The notes under the pieces are model-generated. The model saw nothing but the letters and a program-made list of their open reading frames with translations. It was not told the DNA's origin and did no database searches. From NCBI RefSeq assembly GCF_030930995.1, contig NZ_CP133217.1, forward strand, positions 496,001 through 560,000: DNA of 64,000 nt, in the 5' to 3' direction. The translations under genes and the position numbers were made by a program. The stretch is from Thiothrix subterranea. Its GTDB lineage: Bacteria > Pseudomonadota > Gammaproteobacteria > Thiotrichales > Thiotrichaceae. Of the stretch, positions 28,066 through 34,920 are shown in pieces. How positions within the stretch are numbered: position 1 is the stretch's first letter; the number at the start of each line of letters is the position of its first letter.

Positions 28066-28650
28066 ATGGCAACTGATTCTCTGACGTTTATTTTTTTCAA
28101 CGCTTTTTTGGCGAACAACTTTGTGCTGGCGATGTTTTTGGGGCTTTGCCCGTTTCTGGGTGTGTCCGGCAAGCTGAATACGGCAGTGCCGATGGGCTTG
28201 GCAACGTCGTTCGTGATGCTGGTGAGTTCGGTGTGTGCGTATTTCCTCAATGAAGTGCTGGTGGCGTTCAATATCGAATATTTGCGCCTGATCAGTTACA
28301 TCGTGGTGATTGCATCCGCCGTGCAATTGGTGGAAATGACCCTGAAAAAACTCAGCCCGGCACTGTTTCGCTCGCTGGGGATTTATTTGCCGCTGATTAC
28401 TACCAACTGCGCGATTCTGGGGCTGGCGTTGTTCCAGACCTTTAAGGAATACAACTTCATGCAATCGCTGGCGTATGCGTTGGGCGCAGGCGCGGGTTTC
28501 ATCCTCGCGATTGTGTTGATGGCGGGGCTGCGTGAGCGGCTGGATTTGGCGAAGTTGCCGAGCGTGACCCAAGGGGCGGCATTGAGCCTGATTCTGGGTG
28601 GCTTGTTGTCGCTGGCGTTTATGGGATTTGCAGGACTGGGAGCGGAATGA
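28066..28650 (+). CDS. rnfA: Electron transport complex subunit RnfA
   Basis: 194-residue membrane protein, six helices, homologous to NqrE and RnfE. FLGLCPFLGVSGKLNTAV and TTNCAILGLALFQ hold the two conserved Cys of the RnfA half of the inner-membrane iron centre. Start at ATG 28066 with AGGAGA at 28051. It directly precedes and overlaps the NqrM-like gene. Confidence 0.95.
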   Translation: MATDSLTFIFFNAFLANNFVLAMFLGLCPFLGVSGKLNTAVPMGLATSFVMLVSSVCAYFLNEVLVAFNIEYLRLISYIVVIASAVQLVEMTLKKLSPALFRSLGIYLPLITTNCAILGLALFQTFKEYNFMQSLAYALGAGAGFILAIVLMAGLRERLDLAKLPSVTQGAALSLILGGLLSLAFMGFAGLGAE

Positions 28651-28847
28651 TGCGGGATTATCTGATTGCAATGCTGGTGATTCCGGTGTTGTTCGGTGCG
28701 TGGATTGTGGTGCAACGCATCGTGAAAGAATTTGCCTTGCGCCACCCGGAATTTGGCCCGCCACGCGAGGAGGGCGGCGGCTGTGGGTCGTCGTGCGGGT
28801 GTAGTGGCAAAAAGGCGTGCAAGAACCGCGACAAACACGAACATTGA
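28650..28847 (+). CDS. NqrM-like (DUF539) cysteine-rich small membrane protein
   Basis: 65 residues: an N-terminal membrane helix (LIAMLVIPVLFGAWIVVQRI) followed by a Cys-rich tail, CGSSCGCSGKKAC. This is the plan of NqrM, the factor needed to mature Na+-NQR, probably by supplying iron to the NqrD/NqrE site. RnfA and RnfE are homologues of NqrE and NqrD, and this gene overlaps rnfA, so the likely role is assembly of the Rnf iron centre (inference). ATG 28650 has GGGAG 7 nt upstream; ATG 28647 is also possible. Confidence 0.8.
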   Translation: MRDYLIAMLVIPVLFGAWIVVQRIVKEFALRHPEFGPPREEGGGCGSSCGCSGKKACKNRDKHEH

Positions 28848-28861
28848 AGAGAGAGGATTTT

Positions 28862-29716
28862 ATGACTGATACCAACGAACAGACTTACAGCAATACCTGC
28901 GACGCGATCGTTCGCTCCAGCAAGCGCATTACCGATACCAAAACGGATGAGGTGCGTGAGATGGTGTTGACCATCCATGACCCTGCGTTCCGGGCGATGC
29001 CGGGGCAGAATATTGGCGTGCTGGTGGAAGGCAAACATCCGTTTGGCAACCGCTTCCATCACCGCTATTACAGCGTGTTAGCGGCACAGCCGCATGGCGA
29101 AGGCTCCGACATCGAGATTCTGGTGCGGCGTTGTTCCTATATCGACGAGGTGTCGGGCGAGGAATACCCCGGCATTGCTTCGCACTACCTGTGTGATGCC
29201 GCACCGGGCAAGCAGATTACCCTGACCGGGCCTTACAAGGCAGCGTTCAAAGTGCCTGCGGATAACACCAGCAATTTGTTGATGATTGGGACAGGGACTG
29301 GGATTGCGCCTTTCCGTACTTTGATCAAGTCAGTATACGCGCAGGAACAGGGCTGGCGTGGGCAAGTGCGCTTGTTCTACGGCGCGAAAAGCGGGCTGGA
29401 TGCGCTGTATATGAACGACCAGAACAATGACATTACCAACTATTACGATCAGGCGACCTTTGAGGCGTATCAGGCGATTGACCCGCAGGCGTGGCGCGAT
29501 GCCTCCGGCAATCTGGGCAAGAGTCTGGCGGAAAACGGCGCGAAAACCTGGGTGATGATGCAGATGCCGAACACTTACGTTTACCTTGCCGGGCTGAAGA
29601 AACAGGTAGCGGTGCTGGATAAGGTGATGGGCGAACTGGCGGGTTCGGCGGCGAACTGGCAGGCGTTGAAGAACCGGCTGGTGGCGGATGGGCGTTGGGC
29701 TGAATTAGTCTATTGA
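28862..29716 (+). CDS. Plant-type ferredoxin:NADP+ oxidoreductase-like flavoprotein
   Basis: 284-residue FAD enzyme predicted to exchange electrons between NADP(H) and ferredoxin. FAD motif RYYSVLAA, pyrophosphate and adenine region GIASHYLCDAAPG, NADP motif GTGTGIAPFRTL, FYGAKSG, and a C terminus RWAELVY with a terminal aromatic residue as in plant/cyanobacterial FNR. Start ATG 28862 behind GAGAGGA, 14 nt after the NqrM-like gene. As the last gene of the rnf operon it suggests NADPH is tied to the same ferredoxin pool. Which pyridine nucleotide it prefers is not certain. Confidence 0.85.
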   Translation: MTDTNEQTYSNTCDAIVRSSKRITDTKTDEVREMVLTIHDPAFRAMPGQNIGVLVEGKHPFGNRFHHRYYSVLAAQPHGEGSDIEILVRRCSYIDEVSGEEYPGIASHYLCDAAPGKQITLTGPYKAAFKVPADNTSNLLMIGTGTGIAPFRTLIKSVYAQEQGWRGQVRLFYGAKSGLDALYMNDQNNDITNYYDQATFEAYQAIDPQAWRDASGNLGKSLAENGAKTWVMMQMPNTYVYLAGLKKQVAVLDKVMGELAGSAANWQALKNRLVADGRWAELVY

Positions 29717-29725
29717 TGTGATTGC

Positions 29726-29814
29726 GTAGGGTGGGTGGAGCGTAGCGATACCCACCGGATACCGTATCGTCGTCTCGAAAATGGTGGGTATCGCATTCGC
29801 TCCACCCACCCTAC
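29726..29814. repeat. 89-bp dispersed inverted repeat (GTAGGGTGGGTGGAGCG type)
   Basis: GTAGGGTGGGTGGAGCG at the left pairs with CGCTCCACCCACCCTAC at the right; inner CGATACCCACC pairs with GGTGGGTATCG. The right end overlaps the last codons and stop of the SEFIR gene, so the repeat supplies that gene's terminal residues. It may also act as terminator hairpin for both convergent transcripts. Confidence 0.8.
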
Positions 29815-32624
29815 CGATGAGCCTGCAACTCGGCGAGTTCTGCGTCGCGGCGGTGGTAGCCGGTTTCGGTGATTAGGCGGGCGGCTTCGGCGATATGGTA
29901 TTGAAGAGGGCGACCGCCGGTCGCCCCTACGTCTGCCTGTAGGGGCAACCGGCGGTTGCCCTCTTTTTCCTCCGCCACCAACAACCGCGCCATCTCCAAA
30001 TGATAATCCGTCAAATGCAGCCGCATTCCGCTGCCGTCGGCGATGTCGAAGACTTCCTGCAAGTCCTGCCGGGCGCGGGCGAAGTCGTGGGTGTGGCGGT
30101 GCAGCGTAGCGCGGGCGAGTAGACCGAATGGTAAATACTGCTGTTGTCCTGCTGCACGCAAACCAGCGACAGCCTGATCCAGCCAGTGAAGACCCTCACC
30201 CCCAGCCCCTCTCCCGGAGGTAGAGGGGTGTAAGAGTTGTTGCAGATGGGCGCGTCCGAGGGTGAGTTGATCCAGTGCAATGCTCAGCAATTGCCCATTA
30301 TCTTTTGCGATTTTCAAAGCATATTCCGCCCGCTCCAGCACCTCCGCCGTGCTGCCCTCCGCCAGCAACAGGTCGCAGTATTGGAAACCTTGCACCGAAT
30401 ACAGGCGCGGGTAAGCAGACTGGTGTTCCTGCTGGAGTTGCTCCGCTTCCCGGAACAGGGCAAGGGCGACGGCGGTCTCCCCTGCCTGATGCAGGGCATC
30501 GGCGTGGGTGGTGCGTTTACCCATGCGCTGTACCCAATCCCCGGACTGGTCGGCGTAGCGGCTGCTGCGTGCGCCGATCGTAACCGCTTGCGCCACATCG
30601 CCGAGGGTGAATTGCAGTTCGCTGAGGGAGGACGCAGCACTAGCCGCACTCACCCAGTTTTCTTGATGCACGAACATTTCAACGTTTGCCTGCATCGGCT
30701 CCAGTGCCTCACGCAGCCGCCCCAAGGCGCGTAAGCCGAAGCCTGCCCAGTTCAGCAAAACGGCTTTATCGCCTTCCGTCAAACCCGCTGCGGGGGTGTG
30801 CCACGGGGTCGTGAAGAAATGCGCTACAGTAGCGAGGTCATCGCTGAAAGCACCGAGTTTCTTTTCAAGGAATGACTCACTCTCACGATTGATACGAGGC
30901 CAGTAAACCTCATCCAACGCCTGCTGATGCAACCCCGCCGCACACCCATGCGCCACCGCACTAAACAGCGGCTGCATGTCTGACAGCGTATCGGGCAATT
31001 CCTTCTCCGGTAGGGCTTTGTAGTATTCGTACAGCCGTTCATGCGCCTGCTGCCACGCTTGCGGCTGCTGGGTTTGCAGTTGCCCGCCGAAGTATTCGCG
31101 GATCAGCGGGTGGCAGTCGAGGTCGCCGCCGCTGTCATGCTGCGACAACAGGTGGTGTTCTTCGCGCAAACTGGCGATGGCTTCCAGCCATTCATCTTCA
31201 TCAATGCCTGCGGTCAGGTGCGGAATCTGCGCATCCCACAGCATTTGCAGCACGTCTTGCCCGATGGGGTGATCGAACAGCCCCAACAAGTGCAGCAACG
31301 CCAGTTCCGGCTCGCCCGCAAACCATTCAGCATAAGCCTGCATCACCTTGAAGGCGTGGCGGCTGTCGCGGTTGCCCGTCGCTTTGACTAGTGCCGTGAG
31401 CGTATCGCGCTTGCGCACATCGCCGTGATGCCGCAGCCGCAACACATTCCCCAGCAAACTCAACGCCAACGCATGACCGCCGTATTCACCCACCGCCTTG
31501 CCCAGTTCCGCCGCGCTGCCCGTCACCCCCAGCGATTGCAGCAACTGGATGCCATCCGCCGCCGTCAGGTTTTGCAGATCGTGGCGGATGACGGTGGGCG
31601 CGTCGCGGTCACTGAGTTCATGCAGCGCAATCCGCGTGGTGATAATGCACAAGCCGCACGGATGGCGGGCAAGCTGGCGCAGCAATTGGCGAATGGCTTT
31701 GTCCTTGAGTTCGCCGCGCATCGCCGCGCCGCCGTGTTGCAGCGGCTCCAGACCATCCAGCACCAGCACGTAGCGTTTGCCGCGCAGCAATTCGGCGAGG
31801 TGGTCGCCCTTGTCCTCCTCCGACGCAAACCGCTCGCGGCTCGACCCCAGCTTGGCAAACGCATGGCTGAAAAATGGTGTGGCGGAAGTCTGCTTGTCTT
31901 CGCTTGCGCCTTGCGAATAGAACGACCAGGCAATCAGCACCGGAATGTCGGCGGTGTGGTCGAGCCAGTGGCGCAGCAGTTTGGTTTTGCCTGTGCCGCC
32001 GGGAGCGATGAATTGGATGATGCGGGTGGTGGTGTTTGCCCATGCGTTGGTGAGGCGTTGCAGTTCGGCGGAGCGTCCGAAGAAACCGCCTTTGACGGTG
32101 GGGAGGCGGTCGGAGTGGATGGTGGTTGGCGTGTGTCCATTCGCCGCTGACATAGAACGGATTTCCCCCAACGGCGGCGCAATGTATTCAGCCTGCCCCG
32201 TCAACACACGGTACAACTTGTCGTAATCACTGGGTAGGCAATACGTCGAATAAGGTTTTAGCGTTAGCGGTACATGCTCCAGACTGCCATGAGCTGGAAT
32301 TAGCGGGATGAACTTGGTGTTGCGGTAATAGTGGTCGTACAGCGTTTGTGAAATAACCACGCCTTCAAATGTCACGCCGCGCCCGCCATCGGTTTCCTGC
32401 CCACGGTAACGCCGCAAATAAGTTTCGGTGCAAACCAGCAACACAAAATCAGCCGCTTCGATTTGGTTTTCCATCCAGCGTTGCCAGCCTTCGGGTGGAA
32501 AGCCATTCACATACAGGTCAATCAGACAATCCAGCCCTTCCTTACGCAAACGGTCGGATATGCCGCGCACAAACTCGCGGTGTGCGTCAGAATCATGGCT
32601 GTAACTGATGAAAACCTTGGTCAT
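29811..32624 (-). CDS. SEFIR-domain STAND NTPase with TPR repeats
   Basis: 937 residues, no relative named with certainty. Residues 1-140 form a SEFIR (TIR-like) domain: VFISYSHDSDAHREFV, WMENQIEAADFVLLVCT. About 175-470 is a STAND-type NTPase: GGFFGRSAELQ, Walker A APGGTGKTKLL, Walker B YVLVLDGLEPL, and IITTRIAL as sensor. The rest is helical TPR-like repeats. SEFIR/TIR-STAND proteins are immune sensors, several with NADase effectors, so a phage-defence role is plausible but unproven. Two dispersed palindromic repeats are read through in frame (codons at 30189-30231 and 29903-29966), giving proline/glycine-rich inserts between TPR units. The gene's 3' end lies in a third repeat. No good Shine-Dalgarno before ATG 32624. 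Confidence 0.8.
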   Translation of the reverse strand: MTKVFISYSHDSDAHREFVRGISDRLRKEGLDCLIDLYVNGFPPEGWQRWMENQIEAADFVLLVCTETYLRRYRGQETDGGRGVTFEGVVISQTLYDHYYRNTKFIPLIPAHGSLEHVPLTLKPYSTYCLPSDYDKLYRVLTGQAEYIAPPLGEIRSMSAANGHTPTTIHSDRLPTVKGGFFGRSAELQRLTNAWANTTTRIIQFIAPGGTGKTKLLRHWLDHTADIPVLIAWSFYSQGASEDKQTSATPFFSHAFAKLGSSRERFASEEDKGDHLAELLRGKRYVLVLDGLEPLQHGGAAMRGELKDKAIRQLLRQLARHPCGLCIITTRIALHELSDRDAPTVIRHDLQNLTAADGIQLLQSLGVTGSAAELGKAVGEYGGHALALSLLGNVLRLRHHGDVRKRDTLTALVKATGNRDSRHAFKVMQAYAEWFAGEPELALLHLLGLFDHPIGQDVLQMLWDAQIPHLTAGIDEDEWLEAIASLREEHHLLSQHDSGGDLDCHPLIREYFGGQLQTQQPQAWQQAHERLYEYYKALPEKELPDTLSDMQPLFSAVAHGCAAGLHQQALDEVYWPRINRESESFLEKKLGAFSDDLATVAHFFTTPWHTPAAGLTEGDKAVLLNWAGFGLRALGRLREALEPMQANVEMFVHQENWVSAASAASSLSELQFTLGDVAQAVTIGARSSRYADQSGDWVQRMGKRTTHADALHQAGETAVALALFREAEQLQQEHQSAYPRLYSVQGFQYCDLLLAEGSTAEVLERAEYALKIAKDNGQLLSIALDQLTLGRAHLQQLLHPSTSGRGAGGEGLHWLDQAVAGLRAAGQQQYLPFGLLARATLHRHTHDFARARQDLQEVFDIADGSGMRLHLTDYHLEMARLLVAEEKEGNRRLPLQADVGATGGRPLQYHIAEAARLITETGYHRRDAELAELQAHR
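29903..29966. repeat. Dispersed inverted repeat inside the SEFIR coding sequence
   Basis: Same family as 27985-28043 and 33534-33600: GAAGAGGGCGACCGCC... on the left, ...GGCGGTTGCCCTCTT on the right. It is translated in frame on the minus strand (EGNRRLPLQADVGATGG) near the C terminus and contains no stop. Confidence 0.85.
30189..30231. repeat. Half-copy of CCCTCACCCC-type repeat inside the SEFIR coding sequence
   Basis: AAGACCCTCACCCCCAGCCCCTCTCCCGGAGGTAGAGGGG-like segment closely matching the left arm of the repeat at 50894-50990. It is translated in frame on the minus strand as HPSTSGRGAGGEGL in the TPR region. Confidence 0.75.
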
Positions 32625-32785
32625 GTGAGCAAGCCCTGTTCACTTTGCAATGGGCTTGATAATACCGTTTATCCGCCATTTTGTCCGGCTTTATGAACAT
32701 TTGAGCACAGCATCAATGTGGCGATATTGACAATAATGAGTCAACGTTCAAGACTCTAGGTATCGGCAAATGGGAGAGTCAAATC

Positions 32786-33091
32786 ATGACCACGCTAAAC
32801 ATTTCTTTACCAGACAATATGAAAACATGGATCAGCCAACGAGTAACAGGTGGTGATTACAGCAATATTAGCGATTACATCCGCAGCCTCATCCGCCGTG
32901 ACCAAGAGCAGCTACAAGCAAACCGTGAACAAGATACCCGCAAGTGGCAACTGATACAGGACATCGCCCGCAAAAACCTGCAACAGCGTTTAGCGGAATC
33001 ACCACCCGAAGAATTTGCCGACATGAGCGAAGCAGAGGTGATGCAGATGGTGCGTGAAGAAATCCACGCTTCCCGCAAAGGCAAAGCATGA
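32786..33091 (+). CDS. ParD-like ribbon-helix-helix antitoxin
   Basis: 101 residues. The N terminus LNISLPDNMKTWISQRV...YSNISDYIRSLIRRD is the RHH DNA-binding fold of ParD/CopG antitoxins; the C-terminal half is helical and highly charged and would wrap the toxin. GGGAGA lies 9 nt before the ATG. The end overlaps the PIN toxin by 4 nt. It should bind its own promoter; a weak GACTCT...AGAGTC pair (32752-32780) is a candidate site. Confidence 0.85.
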   Translation: MTTLNISLPDNMKTWISQRVTGGDYSNISDYIRSLIRRDQEQLQANREQDTRKWQLIQDIARKNLQQRLAESPPEEFADMSEAEVMQMVREEIHASRKGKA

Positions 33092-33504
33092 GGGTTGTCA
33101 TTGATTGCAACGTCCTGATTTCGGCAGGGCTGACAGCGGGAACATGCCGCGCCGTAATCCAAACGTCATTGGCACATTGCCAGATTGTGATGTCGCCGGA
33201 TATTTTGGCTGAATATCAGGACGTAGTATCCCGCCCCAAATTTGCCCGTGTTCGCGACAAACTGGAAGGTTTCATGCTGGACATTGCACGGGTAGCCGAA
33301 TTCGTTTACCCAGAGCCGGTTGCTTATCCACTACCAGACCCAAAGGATGTGCCTTATCTGTTAGCAGCACTGGCAAGTGGTGCGAAATATTTGGTAACGG
33401 GCAATGGCAACGACTTTCCAGCAGATGTCTGCGTGGGTGTTGATGTAGTGACACCAGCGGCATTTCTCCAGCTTGATTTACCGGATGAACCGATTTTACG
33501 TTGA
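33088..33504 (+). CDS. PIN-domain toxin (VapC/PIN-family TA toxin)
   Basis: 138-residue PIN ribonuclease domain: acidic residues in VVIDCNVLIS, SPDILAEYQDVV, LPDPKDVPYLLAA and TGNGNDFP. It matches the 'putative toxin-antitoxin system toxin component, PIN family' group, which pairs with RHH antitoxins. Translationally coupled to the antitoxin. RNA target unknown. Confidence 0.87.
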   Translation: MRVVIDCNVLISAGLTAGTCRAVIQTSLAHCQIVMSPDILAEYQDVVSRPKFARVRDKLEGFMLDIARVAEFVYPEPVAYPLPDPKDVPYLLAALASGAKYLVTGNGNDFPADVCVGVDVVTPAAFLQLDLPDEPILR

Positions 33505-33533
33505 GCAGTTTAGCGGCTTAATGAACCACTCTT

Positions 33534-33600
33534 GAAGAGGGCGACCGCCGGTCGCCCCTACGTCGCCTCCCTGTGGGGGCAACCGGCGGTTGCCCTCTTT
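33534..33600. repeat. 67-bp dispersed inverted repeat (GGGCGACCGCCGG type)
   Basis: GAAGAGGGCGACCGCCGG... on the left and ...CCGGCGGTTGCCCTCTT on the right, a close copy of the repeats at 27985 and 29903. It lies in the 225-nt gap between the PIN toxin and the AAA_14 gene; the remaining part of that gap is AT-rich with no recognised element. Confidence 0.8.
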
Positions 33601-33729
33601 GCCGATCTAGCAAGGGAAGATTTCAATGATCACCACCCCGTATAATCTGAAAGTGATAATTTTCGATTTCTGCTATAAACTAGACTTTAGACAAAAGCGA
33701 CATTTTCACTAAAATAGGTTTCACAGACG

Positions 33730-34920
33730 ATGATCTCCCCCATCCTCCGTCAGACATCCGCCTTAATCCTTGCCCGACGGCAACCCGAATACCGCCGTTT
33801 CCTGCACAGTCGCATCGACTTTGGCGAACAACTGATCGGCATCAAGGGCGCACGCGGTTGTGGCAAGACCACCGTGCTGTTGCAACACGCGCAAAGCTGC
33901 GGTTTGGAAGCCTCCCGCATCCTGTATATTGCCTGCGACCACCCGGCGATGGTGGATGTGGATTTGTATGCCCTAGCGCAAACCTTTTACCAGGAAGGCG
34001 GACAACTGCTGCTGATTGACGAAATCCACAAGAGCAAGGGCTTTGCCGTTCACCTCAAGGCGATCCGCGATACCTTTGATTTGCAGGTGATCTTTTCCGG
34101 TTCATCGGCGTTGCGGCTGGAACACGAACTGGCGGATTTGTCGCGGCGGGCGGTGGTACATGAGTTACCGGTACTGTCATTGCGCGAATTCATGGAAATC
34201 GAAACCGGGCAACAGTTCGCGGCCTATGCCCTACCCGACATCCTCGCCAATCACGCCAACCTTGCAGCAAACGTCATGCAAACGCTGCGCCCGATTGAAC
34301 AGTTCAAGAAATACCTGCGTTACGGTGCTTACCCGTTCTACCGCGAATCGTTCGATAATTACACCAGCAAGCTGCTGGAAGTGATCAACCTGACGATTGA
34401 TTCCGACCTTGCCAGCCTCTACAGCATCGCCCCCGACAAACTGGATAAGCTGAAAAAGCTGCTGTATATGCTGTGCAGCACTGATCCGGTGGAATTGAAC
34501 ATTTCCAAACTGAGCGCGGGGGTGGGTACGTCCTGGCCGACGCTTTCGCGCTATCTCGACAGCATGAGCGCGGGCAGTCTGGTGCATATCGTGCGCGGCG
34601 GCAGCGGAATGCGTACCGTCAACAAGCCGGACAAGCTGCTGCTGGATAACACCAACCTGTTTTACGCGCTGTGTGCCAGCCCCAATGTCGGCTCGCTACG
34701 CGAAAGTTTTTTTGTCTCACAACTGAGTTACCAGCATCAGGTGCATTACCACGACAAGGGCGATTTTGTGGTGGATGAACGTTGGGTGTTTGAAATCGGA
34801 GGTGCTGGCAAGACCTTCAAACAGCTTGCCCAGCACCCGGATGGCTATGCGGTGGTCGATGATGTGGTCATCGGGGATGGCAGGCGGATTCCGTTGTGGT
34901 TGTTTGGGATGTTGTATTAA
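33730..34920 (+). CDS. AAA_14/DUF4143 family ATPase
   Basis: 396 residues: N-terminal AAA_14 P-loop domain (Walker A GARGCGKTTVLL about 39-50, Walker B LLLIDEIHKSKG, sensor VIFSGSSALRLE) and a C-terminal DUF4143-type domain with winged-helix character and a restriction-endonuclease-like end (GDFVVDERWVFEIGG...). The family is widespread in variable regions of prokaryotic genomes and has no settled function. Next to a TA module and a SEFIR protein, it fits an accessory island. Its TAA stop overlaps the TAA of the convergent glnE. Confidence 0.8.
   Translation: MISPILRQTSALILARRQPEYRRFLHSRIDFGEQLIGIKGARGCGKTTVLLQHAQSCGLEASRILYIACDHPAMVDVDLYALAQTFYQEGGQLLLIDEIHKSKGFAVHLKAIRDTFDLQVIFSGSSALRLEHELADLSRRAVVHELPVLSLREFMEIETGQQFAAYALPDILANHANLAANVMQTLRPIEQFKKYLRYGAYPFYRESFDNYTSKLLEVINLTIDSDLASLYSIAPDKLDKLKKLLYMLCSTDPVELNISKLSAGVGTSWPTLSRYLDSMSAGSLVHIVRGGSGMRTVNKPDKLLLDNTNLFYALCASPNVGSLRESFFVSQLSYQHQVHYHDKGDFVVDERWVFEIGGAGKTFKQLAQHPDGYAVVDDVVIGDGRRIPLWLFGMLY

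Noticed and set aside
33601-33729. Second antitoxin or small gene between the PIN toxin and the AAA_14 ATPase
   Set aside because: The stretch is AT-rich but no frame with a ribosome site and plausible length was found.
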